DNA from: JACKAQ01 sp020634975 [NCBI: Calditrichia bacterium]
Lineage (GTDB): Bacteria > Calditrichota > Calditrichia > RBG-13-44-9
Reading direction: 5' to 3'
Length of the DNA: 64,000 nucleotides
Assembly: GCA_020634975.1 (NCBI GenBank)
Contig: JACKAQ010000001.1
Location: 2,108,001-2,172,000 of the forward strand
Shown here: positions 1-9,577 of the stretch, one piece after another
Numbering within the stretch: the stretch's first letter is position 1
Layout of the letters: every line of letters starts with the position of its first letter
Notes under the pieces: model-generated
The model's input: only the letters and a program-made list of their open reading frames with translations
Told to the model about the DNA's origin: nothing
The model's database searches: none
Translations under genes and position numbers: made by a program

Positions 1-2
1 AT

Positions 3-40
3 AACAAACGGCCGGCGATGATGAGCCGGCACGGTTTGTT
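3..40. repeat. imperfect hairpin at window edge
   Basis: AACAAAC and GCCGGC (3-16) pair with GCCGGC (25-30) and GTTTGTT (34-40), leaving a short bulge. It lies downstream of the symporter gene on the minus strand. No clear T-tract follows on either strand, so it may be a terminator, a REP-like element or part of a feature cut by the window edge. Confidence 0.3.
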
Positions 41-106
41 TGAGGGTAAACGATTGAGAAACAAATTGTTAGCGCTATGAAAATGAGCCAGTTTTTTTTC
101 ATTTTT

Positions 107-1690
107 TTATCTGAACGAAATAACCAAAATGGTTGTGGTGACTAAAAGGATAATCGAAAGCACCCGGTAATTTTTATACCAGGGCAGGCTGCGAAGCTCA
201 TGTGTTTCGGCATTATAAAATGCTTTTGTCCAAACGAGCGCCGTTGCCTGATTCGCATTTGCGGGTGTAGTGAACAAGCTGCCCACAATCAAAATTATGG
301 TGCATAACACAAACAAAATGGGTGCGATATATAGAAAATGTATCGACAGGATACCGGCAACTTCGTTCATGTAAAAGAAAGCGCTACCCGCCATCAGTCC
401 AAATACGAGTGAATAAAATGCACCTTTTTCGTTCGCCCGTTTCCAGAAAATGCCAACCAAAAACATTGCAACAACCGGCGGCACAGTATAAGAGAGCACT
501 TTTTGGAGGTATTTGAAAAGCGACCCAAAGTTTTCGATTTGGGGTGCCCACAGTGCAGCCAAAACCATAAACCCGAAGGTAACCCACCGACCAACTTTCA
601 TGAGCGCTTCGCTGGAGAGGTCCGGGCGATGTTTCTGGATAAAGTCCATTGTGATAAGTGTAGAAGCGGAATTTAGCGTTGAATCTATTTGGGACATGAG
701 TGCGGCAATAAACCCGGCTAACACCAGCCCCAACAAACCGGCCGGTAGTAAATCGAACATTAGCGTTGGATAAACCATGTCTGCCTTGGGTAGTTCCGGG
801 TAAAGGAGGATTGCCATCGTTCCCGGTAAAACCATAACAAACAGAACGGGTAATTTCAGCAATCCTGCAAACAGGCTGCCAATACGACCATGCCAGATAT
901 CTTTTGCGCTCAAAACGCGCTGCATCATAAACTGGTTGGTGCACCAGAAATAAAATCCGAGAATCGGAAGTCCGGTTAACAATCCCAGCCAGGGCACGCC
1001 GGGATCGTCTAACGGACGAATCAAGCTTAATTTTTCCGGCGAAACCTGGCTGATGATGGCATCCCAACCGCCTATTTGAAAAAATGCTGTAATGGTAATG
1101 GTGACCGCGCCGATGAGCAACAAAATTGTTTGGATGGCATCGGTATAAATAACGGCTGCCAAGCCTCCGGCAATGGTATATGCACCGGCAACAACGGCTA
1201 AAACGGAAATGGTTTGCCACATCGGGATTTCCGGGAAAACCAGCTTTAGCAACAATGCGCCAGCATACAAGCTTCCGGCGGTATCAACAACTATGTTAAG
1301 AAATAGTGTCAGGATGGAAAAGTATGTGCGAGCTCTGCCATCATACCGTAATTCCAGAAACTCGGGCATGGTGTAAACTTTGGAGCGGAGAATGAACGGT
1401 AGGAAAAATATCACAAAAAATACCAGAATGATAACGGCGAACCATTCATAATTAAACACCGAAATCCCTGTGCTGTAAGCATCGCCGGCCAAGCCGATAA
1501 GTGTTGTGCTGGAAATGTTTGATGCAAACAATGACAGACCGATAAACGGCCAAATCATCGATCTTCCGGCTAAAAAATAATCTTCGGCTGTATGATGTTT
1601 TGAACCTAATCGCAAGCCCAGCCAAAGCACAAATACGATATACAGTCCAATGATTACTAAATCAATGGTGTGTAGGGTAAAATTCGGCAT
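107..1690 (-). CDS. SGLT-like sodium:solute symporter (SSS family)
   Basis: Inner-membrane secondary transporter of 527 aa with about 13-14 hydrophobic helices. It aligns by eye along its length with Vibrio SGLT: EDYFLAGRS near the N-terminus, YTMPEFLELRY, GGLAAVIYTDAIQ, QRVLSAK and LNSASTLITMDF. The ATG at 1690 is chosen over one 10 codons upstream because AGGG precedes it at suitable spacing. It is the last gene of a minus-strand run after two TonB receptors, FecR and a sigma factor, so it probably carries across the inner membrane what those receptors import. A sugar-like solute is the family expectation; the substrate is not shown. In the helix that carries two adjacent Na+-site serines in vSGLT, the sequence here reads Ser-Gln (AALMSQIDS), so the coupling ion is uncertain. 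Confidence 0.9.
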   Translation of the reverse strand: MPNFTLHTIDLVIIGLYIVFVLWLGLRLGSKHHTAEDYFLAGRSMIWPFIGLSLFASNISSTTLIGLAGDAYSTGISVFNYEWFAVIILVFFVIFFLPFILRSKVYTMPEFLELRYDGRARTYFSILTLFLNIVVDTAGSLYAGALLLKLVFPEIPMWQTISVLAVVAGAYTIAGGLAAVIYTDAIQTILLLIGAVTITITAFFQIGGWDAIISQVSPEKLSLIRPLDDPGVPWLGLLTGLPILGFYFWCTNQFMMQRVLSAKDIWHGRIGSLFAGLLKLPVLFVMVLPGTMAILLYPELPKADMVYPTLMFDLLPAGLLGLVLAGFIAALMSQIDSTLNSASTLITMDFIQKHRPDLSSEALMKVGRWVTFGFMVLAALWAPQIENFGSLFKYLQKVLSYTVPPVVAMFLVGIFWKRANEKGAFYSLVFGLMAGSAFFYMNEVAGILSIHFLYIAPILFVLCTIILIVGSLFTTPANANQATALVWTKAFYNAETHELRSLPWYKNYRVLSIILLVTTTILVISFR

Positions 1691-1771
1691 AATGTTATCC
1701 CTGGTGATTATGAGATGCATGTAAAATCATACGCCCCGCACTGATTGATGCGGGGCGCAGAAAAAAATAGT

Positions 1772-4414
1772 TTAGAAATTATAGCCAATTGTGAAGGATA
1801 CGGAACGACCGGGAATCGGCCTTGCGCGGACATAGTTAACCTGGTTATCTACGATGCTACCTTCTTCGCTTTCGGTAATGCCGATTGAGCTTAACAAATT
1901 GTTGCCATTTACCGATGCGTAAAGCAAACTGGTGATCTGATATCTCAGGAATGCGTTAATGTAAGCATAAGCCGGCAGAACCAGTTCGTTACTATCCTGT
2001 GCGTATGCTTTGGTTTGGCCGATTACGCTTGCGCCAATGGCATGTTTGCCAATGTTATACGTCGGGACAAGCGAGAACATTACATCCGGTTGGCGGCGGG
2101 GAGTGTTGCCATCATTTGCACCGGAAGTAATTTCTGCTTTGGTGTAGGTAAGTCCACCTCGAACATTTACATCTCCAAAATTAAACGCGCTTTCAATTTC
2201 AACGCCAAAGGCTTTGTAATCGTTTTCGATGACTTCCTGCGTGGTTGCTTCAAAGCCACCTTCTTCTGTGGTGTTTGCCATAAATGCCGTAACAAATAAA
2301 CCGCCGTTTTTGAACAGGTGTTTGTAACCCACTTCAGCCTGGTCAATCAGGTCTTTGGCATTCAATGTTTGTCCGCCGGTGTAGGGCAGGCCGGCAAACA
2401 ACAGGCGATCGGCTTTAGCAGAGCCGCCATGGCTGTAGCGAGCAAAAACAGCTTTTGTTTCACTCAGTTTGTAGTTTGCGCCGGCAGAGTATGAAACATA
2501 ATCATATTCGTAATCAACAGGCGTTGTATTGGCGTTATCTACTGCCGAAACGCTTTGTTCATTGGGTGAAATTACACCGTCGTTGTTGACATCAAATTCG
2601 GTTTGAACGGCTCCGGCAAAACGTCCGGTAACGGTGCCTTTGTCCAACCGGACGCTGGCATCTACGCTCAGGTTTTCGTTGGCTTGCAGATCAATATTAA
2701 AATAGGGTGCGTTGATGAGGTAATCGGTATCGTAATTTCTGGTGCAGCAGTTGCCCCAGAACGGAACGCCATAAGCATACAACCCGTTTTGGCTGAGTTT
2801 GGTGTTATCTGCAGCGTAAACATCCACCATTTTTGCGCCATCGCCATTCACTTCTGTAACGAATGAATTCCACAACCAGGACATGGAGATGGATTGGTTG
2901 GACAAGAAATAACCTGCAGTTACATTGGCGTTGCCCAGTGTTTTGGTGACGCGAAAATCATTCATCAAATTGTTGAAATTATTCAACTCGACATCGAACA
3001 TGTGGATTCTCAACGCCAGGCCATTTCCGGCATTTCCGCTGCCGAAAGCGGTGCCGTCTGCATAGCGCAAATATGCGCCTGCGCCGCCAATCGATTCTGC
3101 CATTGCCTGTGCACCGGCAACTTCTGCGGGGAACGGTGTGACAAAACGACCGGAGTTAAATGCGATTCTGCCACGGTTTTCAACGCTCCAGCCATCACCC
3201 AACTCACGGCTAAATTCCAATCCGATTGCGCTGGAAACAGGGTGCATACCGTCTGCCACATCGCTGCGGCGCAGTTCGCCATCGGGTCCAAATCCCAAAT
3301 TCTGAAGCAAAAAGGGGCTGTGCATTGTGCCGGTTGCTGCTTCGTAGCCATCGATAGAACCCCAATCGGGTGAGTCGTTTGTGCCTTCAACTTTTAGCGG
3401 CATGGGCATGTATGCCGCAGCGCGGTCGTTCAAATATTTAAAATAGATGCGTCCGTAACCGCCATCGAACAGTTTGGTAACATTTAATTTAAGCTGCCCG
3501 CCACGGTTTGCGGTGTATCCGGCTGTGCGCGGTCCTTCGCCCTGGCGAAGAAAACCACCGACATGAAAGCTGACACTGCTGGTTAACGGTGCGCCATATT
3601 CGTAATCGGTACGGAAACTGTTATAATCCAATCCCGAAGTTGTGCTGACACTCCCGCCTTCAACAGCGCCGGTTTTGCTCACAAAATTGATGATTCCCGC
3701 AGGAGAATTGCTCGCCAAGGTAGAGGCGGAGCCACCACGAATGGCTTCAATGCGGGCCAGGGTTCTGTCTGCCCTTAGAAAAATATCTGCGGTTGCAAAG
3801 GCGATATCGCCAAATTGCATTACCGGCAAACCGTCTTCCTGCAGTTGCAAATATTTGGATCCGCCAGCAGAAATCGGAACGCCGCGAACGGTAATGTTCG
3901 TGTTACCGTCGCCGCCGGATGCCTCTGAGCGAATACCGGGAATTGAGCGGAAAATTTCTGCCGTTGTGCGCGGCGCCAGTTTTTCCGCTTCCTGAATATC
4001 CAGTGTCGAGATTGAAACACTGGATTCCAGTTTCGATTGTTTATTGACCACACCGGTGGTAACAACCGCAGTTAAATCCAGTAAGTCTGATTCCAGGCTA
4101 AAGCTGACATCCGCTGCACTACCGGCGGTTACGGTTACGGTTGCGCTGGCACTTTTGTAGCTGATGTAACTGGCGGTAATTTTATATTCACCGGCCGGTA
4201 CATTCAGAATGACAAAACTGCCGTCTACATCTGTTGCGCCGCCCATCGTTGTGCTTTCCAGAACCACATTTGCGCCAATTAATGGCGCGCCGGTATCATC
4301 GGTAACCATGCCACGAATGGTTCCGGTTTGTGCAAAACCAAATCCTGCAATGAGATGCAATAATAGAATTGCGATTAAGCGAGTAAATGATTTAATTGTT
4401 AAACAACGACTCAT
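1772..4414 (-). CDS. TonB-dependent receptor with carboxypeptidase-like N-domain
   Basis: Outer-membrane active-transport barrel of 880 aa. A signal peptide covers about residues 1-28 (ends GFGFAQ). A CarboxypepD_reg-like beta-sandwich follows (about 30-110, GTIRGMVTDDTGAPLIGANV), then a plug (about 125-240, ITVRGVPI and GGSASTLASNSPAGIINFVSKTG) and a barrel ending in an aromatic terminus, FTIGYNF. There is no STN domain, so unlike its upstream neighbour it should not signal to FecR. The start has GGAGGT just upstream. It lies 100 nt downstream of the STN receptor, shares its GIINFV plug motif and is probably a diverged duplicate. No SusD-like lipoprotein accompanies it. Confidence 0.9.
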   Translation of the reverse strand: MSRCLTIKSFTRLIAILLLHLIAGFGFAQTGTIRGMVTDDTGAPLIGANVVLESTTMGGATDVDGSFVILNVPAGEYKITASYISYKSASATVTVTAGSAADVSFSLESDLLDLTAVVTTGVVNKQSKLESSVSISTLDIQEAEKLAPRTTAEIFRSIPGIRSEASGGDGNTNITVRGVPISAGGSKYLQLQEDGLPVMQFGDIAFATADIFLRADRTLARIEAIRGGSASTLASNSPAGIINFVSKTGAVEGGSVSTTSGLDYNSFRTDYEYGAPLTSSVSFHVGGFLRQGEGPRTAGYTANRGGQLKLNVTKLFDGGYGRIYFKYLNDRAAAYMPMPLKVEGTNDSPDWGSIDGYEAATGTMHSPFLLQNLGFGPDGELRRSDVADGMHPVSSAIGLEFSRELGDGWSVENRGRIAFNSGRFVTPFPAEVAGAQAMAESIGGAGAYLRYADGTAFGSGNAGNGLALRIHMFDVELNNFNNLMNDFRVTKTLGNANVTAGYFLSNQSISMSWLWNSFVTEVNGDGAKMVDVYAADNTKLSQNGLYAYGVPFWGNCCTRNYDTDYLINAPYFNIDLQANENLSVDASVRLDKGTVTGRFAGAVQTEFDVNNDGVISPNEQSVSAVDNANTTPVDYEYDYVSYSAGANYKLSETKAVFARYSHGGSAKADRLLFAGLPYTGGQTLNAKDLIDQAEVGYKHLFKNGGLFVTAFMANTTEEGGFEATTQEVIENDYKAFGVEIESAFNFGDVNVRGGLTYTKAEITSGANDGNTPRRQPDVMFSLVPTYNIGKHAIGASVIGQTKAYAQDSNELVLPAYAYINAFLRYQITSLLYASVNGNNLLSSIGITESEEGSIVDNQVNYVRARPIPGRSVSFTIGYNF

Positions 4415-4514
4415 ACAGACCTCCGAAAGGTTTTATGGGTTAAAAAATGGTAGCGCGCTGTAAACCTTGCCACGGGGACAGCGCGTTTACCTTTAATTGA
4501 AATATCCTCAATAA

Positions 4515-7463
4515 CTAAAATTCATAAATTGCAGATAGAATAATTGACCGCCCCAAAATTGGGCGTGCCATGAAAACGCCATCTTTCCGATTAGCGAAAA
4601 CTTGTTCCATTCTCGGGTTGCCTTCGGTTAAACCGATGGTGTTGGTTATGTTGGCAACGCTTCCGGAAATCGACATATTGGTGATTGGGAGCCGCACCTC
4701 AAATCCTGCATTTATCATCGAATACGCCGGTAAAACGGCTGTATTGGCGTCATCCGCAAAGCGTTTGCTGATGTATTGCCAATCTGCAAAAACTTTAATC
4801 GGTTTGAAAGACCATGCCGGTCGAATATTCAACAACACTCTTGGTATGCGCCGTACCTGTTTATTGCTTAAATCGATAACGGTATAAGCCGATGTGGTTT
4901 CATCGACAGATTGAATGCGCAAATCACGTAAAACCGGATTTTGCAGCGTTCCGTTGATGTGCAAATTTAACGTGCCCGAAACACGCCACACCGCTTCAAT
5001 TTCTGCGCCCAGCGTTGTGCTGCTGGCAAATCTGCCGATTTTCAAAATGCGATTGTTCTGGAAAACTTCATCGATAAACGGAATATTATCCAACCGGCTA
5101 AAAAATGTTGAACCAAACAGCGAGAACTGCTCCGAAGCAATTTTAAGCCCGCCTTCAACTTGTTGAACATACTGCGAATTTCCCCGTTGATCAGAAATAA
5201 TCCATTGCTCAAAATCGGGTGTGCGGAAACCGCGCCCCAAACGACCGTAAACCGCCAAGTTACTGTTTAGGCTGTAGTTTAAACCCAGCGAAACAGCCCA
5301 TTCATTAAACGAGTGGTCAAAATGGCGAAATGTGCCATCGCCAAAAGTTACATTTTGTCCGGCAAGAGATGTGCTATTGGGAATGCTGGCATCGCTGCGG
5401 GTGTTTTCTACTTTGCCGTTAAAACGGGCGTGCTCCAGCCGGAAACCGCCATCGATACGCAGCTTTTCGCTGGTTTGCCATTCATCGACCACCGCAAGTG
5501 CCATGACTGCGGCTTTGCTGTTGGCATTTACATAATAGGTTCCAAATTGCTCAAAACCGTTTTCTGTAACACGGATTATTTCGTTGCCGTTTGCGTCAAA
5601 CGCTGTTAAATCGAGCATCCGGGGTGTTTGGCTAACTTCTGTTAGTACGTTGTGCAAATACCAAAAATCCGCTGCGCTGTAAGTGCTGTAATAACCGGTT
5701 ATATCCAAAATATGCGTGCGAAACGTTTTTTGAAACTGGAGCTGATTAATCATATTGTCCAGCGGCTTTTGAATGCTCCACCATCCGCTGTGGGCTATCA
5801 GCCCGTTATTGTTGATTGCCGAAATATTGTCGATGGGCTGGTCAGAATCTGAATAGCGATATTGCCAATAAGCAAAACCGGGTAATTGATACAAATGTTT
5901 AACCGAATCTGCAAATTCTGCGGCGGAAAAGGGGGTATCCAGCGAAAAAATAGCGTTGAATCCAATATCTGCTTTGGTCCAGCGCGATTTGTAATTTATC
6001 GATACGTTATTCCCCAAATCCCAAAATAGCTCACCGGTTATCGACCGGGTTTCGGGGTGGATGCCATCGCGGATATCGCGGTTGATGAATGTGCCATCCG
6101 GTTTTGGTAATGTAACGTTGCTCATAAAAACACTGGTTAATGTGCCGTAATTGGCGTTTACGCCGGGAATGGATTGGGGATTGTTCGGATTTTTTAGCGG
6201 AATTGGCAAATAAAATATGTTTCTGTCGTTCAGATATTTGCCGTAAATCCGGGCGTAGCCGTTGCCAAAAAAACGGGTGAGGTTCATTTTCACCTGACCG
6301 CCTTTGTTTGCGGCAAATCCGGGATCGCGGATGCCATCGCCCTGGCGCAAAAATCCGCCGATGTTGTACTGCCAATTATCGCCGAGCGGCCCGCCCATAT
6401 TGTAATCGAGCCGGTAATGCCCGTAATCGCCGATGCTGAATTTTACAATACCGGCGTTATGCTCTCCGCCGGTTTTGTTCACAAAATTGATGATACCGCC
6501 GGGTGCGTTGCTGGCGTAAATAGAACCGGTGCCGCCGCGTACGCCTTCCATTTGGGCAATGTTTTCGTCCAGCCGCATCATGATATCGATGTTGGCAAAT
6601 GCCAGCTCCGATGCCTCGAAAATGGGTAATCCGTCCTCAAACATCGAGATGTAGCGATAGCTGCCATCCTGCGGAATACCGCGCGGAAACAGGTTGTTGC
6701 CGGATTCGCCGCCGGAGCTTTCGACATAAAATCCGGGGATGTACATCAGCAAGTCGGCAGTGCTGCGCGGTTTGCGTTCGCGAATTTGCGCGCTGTTGGC
6801 GGTGGTAATCGCCACACTCGATTCTATTTTGGTCAACGGATTTCGCGATGCGGTAGTCACCACTTCGTCCATATTCAGCACGTCAATTGCCAGTTTGAAA
6901 TCGATTTCCAGCGCTTCGGCTGTGCGGATTTCCACTTCCTGCCGTTCGGTGCGGAATCCCACACAGCGGGCGGTGAGGGTGTACTTGCCTTCCGGAACGG
7001 TATCGATAAAATAGCTGCCATCCCGCAACGTAACCGCGCCCCACGAAGTGCCTTTTATAAACACTTCCGCATCGGAAATGCCGTTGCCATCCTCATCGGT
7101 TACCACGCCGCGAATAATTCGCCGGGCTGTGCTTTCTTTTTCTTTGGCAATTAACACGATGGTTTTTTTTCCCGCTTTGATAAACTGGATCGGGTGATTG
7201 GCAAGTGTGTAAATGAGGTCGTCATAAAAATTACCACTGACATTTGCTAACACCGGGCTTTTTTTATTGATAACAAGTTCGTGTTCGTAGATAAAATTGA
7301 CCTGGTATACATCGCTTAAAAATTTGACGGCGGTTTCCAATGGCACAACGGTTTTGCTGAAGTACTCGGTAAATTGGCTGCGCTGATAGCCGTTGACGAC
7401 CGTTTGCGCGTTGGCAAACGTCGCAAGGCAAATGAACAGCGCTATGTGCAAAGCCTTCGGCAT
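4515..7463 (-). CDS. TonB-dependent transducer with STN domain
   Basis: Outer-membrane receptor of 982 aa. Order: signal peptide (about 1-19), STN/secretin-like signalling domain (about 35-105, LSDVYQVNFIYEHELV), CarboxypepD_reg-like domain (about 118-195, RRIIRGVVTDEDGNG), plug (about 205-330) and barrel ending in SAIYEF. The STN domain is the periplasmic part that contacts FecR-type anti-sigma factors. The gene sits 48 nt behind fecR and two genes behind the ECF sigma gene, as expected for FecIRA-type surface signalling. The ligand is unknown and no iron-specific motif was recognised. With the next receptor and the symporter it probably forms one regulon controlled by the sigma factor. Confidence 0.92.
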   Translation of the reverse strand: MPKALHIALFICLATFANAQTVVNGYQRSQFTEYFSKTVVPLETAVKFLSDVYQVNFIYEHELVINKKSPVLANVSGNFYDDLIYTLANHPIQFIKAGKKTIVLIAKEKESTARRIIRGVVTDEDGNGISDAEVFIKGTSWGAVTLRDGSYFIDTVPEGKYTLTARCVGFRTERQEVEIRTAEALEIDFKLAIDVLNMDEVVTTASRNPLTKIESSVAITTANSAQIRERKPRSTADLLMYIPGFYVESSGGESGNNLFPRGIPQDGSYRYISMFEDGLPIFEASELAFANIDIMMRLDENIAQMEGVRGGTGSIYASNAPGGIINFVNKTGGEHNAGIVKFSIGDYGHYRLDYNMGGPLGDNWQYNIGGFLRQGDGIRDPGFAANKGGQVKMNLTRFFGNGYARIYGKYLNDRNIFYLPIPLKNPNNPQSIPGVNANYGTLTSVFMSNVTLPKPDGTFINRDIRDGIHPETRSITGELFWDLGNNVSINYKSRWTKADIGFNAIFSLDTPFSAAEFADSVKHLYQLPGFAYWQYRYSDSDQPIDNISAINNNGLIAHSGWWSIQKPLDNMINQLQFQKTFRTHILDITGYYSTYSAADFWYLHNVLTEVSQTPRMLDLTAFDANGNEIIRVTENGFEQFGTYYVNANSKAAVMALAVVDEWQTSEKLRIDGGFRLEHARFNGKVENTRSDASIPNSTSLAGQNVTFGDGTFRHFDHSFNEWAVSLGLNYSLNSNLAVYGRLGRGFRTPDFEQWIISDQRGNSQYVQQVEGGLKIASEQFSLFGSTFFSRLDNIPFIDEVFQNNRILKIGRFASSTTLGAEIEAVWRVSGTLNLHINGTLQNPVLRDLRIQSVDETTSAYTVIDLSNKQVRRIPRVLLNIRPAWSFKPIKVFADWQYISKRFADDANTAVLPAYSMINAGFEVRLPITNMSISGSVANITNTIGLTEGNPRMEQVFANRKDGVFMARPILGRSIILSAIYEF

Positions 7464-7511
7464 TCCCGTTCATCCCTATCGTTTACTAACATTAAAATAA
7501 CAGAACCGGCA

Positions 7512-8588
7512 TTAATTGAAATAGACCCGGTTATCTTGACGTTTTACCGAAATTTGGAGCACTTTGCCGAGCGCATCCATAACTGCGTCGATGCTGGTGT
7601 TTTCGATCGCGCCGGAAAGTTCGCGATCCAGCAATGTGCTGTCGTTTATCTCAACGCTAACGCCGTAAGTTTCCTCAATTCGTCGGATAACAACCGATAG
7701 CGGCGTTTGGTTCAGCGCGAAAGACGGTTCGTCGTTCCACCAGACAATCCGGGTTTTACTGTCGGTTGTGCTGGCGTGCAGTTGCCGGTCGTTGCGGTGA
7801 AAAAATGTGGATTGTCCCGGAATCAGCTCTGCTGTTGCCGCCGGATTGTTGTGATCATTTTGTGCAGCAACCTCAACCCGACCGTTTTCCAGCGAAACGG
7901 ATGTGCCATCGCCGCGTTCGTACACCACAAAACGCGTCCCCAAAACGCGCACCTGACCGTCCGCAGTTTGCACGGTAAAACGGCGCGCAGTTCCGGCGGG
8001 ATTTTTGCTGATATCAAAAAATGCTTCGCCTGTCAACACAACATTTACTGCGCTGCCGGTTGTCCATTCATCCGAAAAATGAAGCGCGGAATTGGCGTTC
8101 AGCAACACGGTAGATTGATCGGGCAGTTGAATGCGCACCTGCTCGCCATTGCCGGTTCGCACTTCCCGGTTCATCGGATTGGAACCATTTCCGCTGAAAA
8201 ATCCTATCCAAACCAGTGCAACCAGACAAAATAGTGCAGCAACTGCGCTGCCTGCGCCCAGCCACCAACGGGTCGAATGGATTTCGCGGTTCATCCGTCG
8301 TTGAAGATAGGTTTCCGGCTGTTGCGGTGCCGGCGAAGCGCCGTTTCCGAGGTTCAAACGGTTGCTCAATTTTTGCCATTCGGCATCGGTTTCATCCGAA
8401 AAAATGGGCTTAAATGTTAAAACGGACCAGGTTTCCGAGATCTCGCGGAATGCTTCTTCATGCAAGGTGTTTTCAGAAATCCAGTTTTGCCAGAATTGGT
8501 TGTCTGTAGCGTTCCCTTTTCCGGAAAGCCATTTCAAAAATGACTCGTTTTCCAGCAGTTCGGCGATAATTTGCTCTTTCTGATTCAT
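7512..8588 (-). CDS. FecR-type anti-sigma factor
   Basis: Single-pass inner-membrane regulator, 358 aa. The cytoplasmic N-domain (about 1-90, with FWQNWISEN and EEAFREI) resembles the DUF4880 sigma-binding region. One transmembrane helix lies near residues 108-131. The FecR beta-domain follows (VRTGNGEQVRIQLPDQSTV, then LTGEAFFDI), with a C-terminal DUF4974-like domain (LSVVIRRIEETYGV) in the periplasm. The family binds the ECF sigma factor until a substrate-loaded STN receptor relieves it. The gene lies between the sigma gene (161 nt upstream) and the STN receptor (48 nt downstream). Only a weak, distant SD precedes the ATG. Confidence 0.92.
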   Translation of the reverse strand: MNQKEQIIAELLENESFLKWLSGKGNATDNQFWQNWISENTLHEEAFREISETWSVLTFKPIFSDETDAEWQKLSNRLNLGNGASPAPQQPETYLQRRMNREIHSTRWWLGAGSAVAALFCLVALVWIGFFSGNGSNPMNREVRTGNGEQVRIQLPDQSTVLLNANSALHFSDEWTTGSAVNVVLTGEAFFDISKNPAGTARRFTVQTADGQVRVLGTRFVVYERGDGTSVSLENGRVEVAAQNDHNNPAATAELIPGQSTFFHRNDRQLHASTTDSKTRIVWWNDEPSFALNQTPLSVVIRRIEETYGVSVEINDSTLLDRELSGAIENTSIDAVMDALGKVLQISVKRQDNRVYFN

Positions 8589-8749
8589 TATAAGTGCGAT
8601 AGCCCTTTACCATTTTTTACATTCCGCAGACAAATTTTTGGAAAAAACCGATCTGCATTTTTTGCTGTTTAATAGTAAAGAGCAAAAGGGAACGCTTTTG
8701 TAATGGTCATTTAGAAAAAAAGTGAAATTTTTTTAAAGGAAGAAGAAAA

Positions 8750-9334
8750 TCAGGCTTGAAAAGTGGTGTCCGGGTTTAATTGGCGGAGCCGTTGCAGCGC
8801 TTCGAAAACGTAATTACGCGCAACCTGGTATGAAACGCCCATAACTTCGGCGATTTGCGGATAGGTAAATTCTTTAAAAACTTTCAGATACAGCGCTTCG
8901 CGCATCCGTGGCGGTATGCTTCCCAAAATGGATTGAACCATTCGTTTGCGGGCGATATCCGTTTCGCGATGCAGGACAAATTCTTCCGGTGAAAACGCAA
9001 AATCATTGTTGGCATCGTGCAATTCTGCGTTGAACGATACCGTTTTGCGCTGCTGCGTCAGCCGTTTCAGCAATGTGCGCCGCAGCGACGCCAGCAAATA
9101 CGGCAGCACAGATTGCACATCGCCCAAAAATGCCTTTCGCTCCCAAATGGTTGCAAATACATCCTGTGTGGCATCTTTAACGATATCATCCTGCGCGTAA
9201 AAGCGCATGCCGTAATCATACAAATGCTGATAATATTTGCGAAACAACTGTTCCAGCGCTGCCGGATTTCCCGCTTTCAGCATCAGCCATAACCGGTGTT
9301 CATCTGCCGCAGATGTCAGTGATATATCACTCAT
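8750..9334 (-). CDS. ECF RNA polymerase sigma factor
   Basis: Sigma-70 family ECF factor of 194 aa with only regions 2 and 4. Region 2 is about residues 25-90 (LFRKYYQHLYDYG, then DATQDVFATIWERK). Region 4 is about 130-185 (SIPPRMREALYLKVFKEFTY, then a helix-turn-helix around IAEVMGVSYQVARNYV). Position ahead of fecR and an STN receptor makes it the likely direct regulator of the uptake genes down to the symporter. No clear SD precedes the ATG, so the start could be a few codons inside. An ECF promoter could not be assigned by eye. Confidence 0.92.
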   Translation of the reverse strand: MSDISLTSAADEHRLWLMLKAGNPAALEQLFRKYYQHLYDYGMRFYAQDDIVKDATQDVFATIWERKAFLGDVQSVLPYLLASLRRTLLKRLTQQRKTVSFNAELHDANNDFAFSPEEFVLHRETDIARKRMVQSILGSIPPRMREALYLKVFKEFTYPQIAEVMGVSYQVARNYVFEALQRLRQLNPDTTFQA

Positions 9335-9465
9335 AAAATACCGAAAAGTCGATTAAAGCCGTTTATTTTAAAGGGTTTATCGGCAATACATTTTAATGCA
9401 TTTCGGAGAATGCAACTGCCGGAAAATTTTGGGTTGGGAAAGGCAAACGGTTGGTTTGAAGACAG

Positions 9466-9531
9466 TTGCCGGCTCCCATAAAGATGATAACGATTTTTTT
9501 ATCGATATGCAAATTTGATTTGGGCCGGCAA
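9466..9531. repeat. inverted repeat between sigma gene and aldo/keto reductase
   Basis: TTGCCGGC at 9466-9473 is the exact reverse complement of GCCGGCAA at 9524-9531, with a small inner hairpin (CGAT, T/A run, ATCG) between. On the minus strand it lies after the reductase stop and before the sigma gene, so it could terminate the former or form a leader structure for the latter. Confidence 0.3.
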
Positions 9532-9577
9532 TTTTTCGAAATTAACGCGGTGAAATAACAAAAGTTGTCACTGTAAA

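Noticed and set aside
384-1220. Second minus-strand frame of 278 codons inside the symporter gene
   Set aside because: Shadow of the symporter in another frame, Arg/Cys-rich, no motifs.
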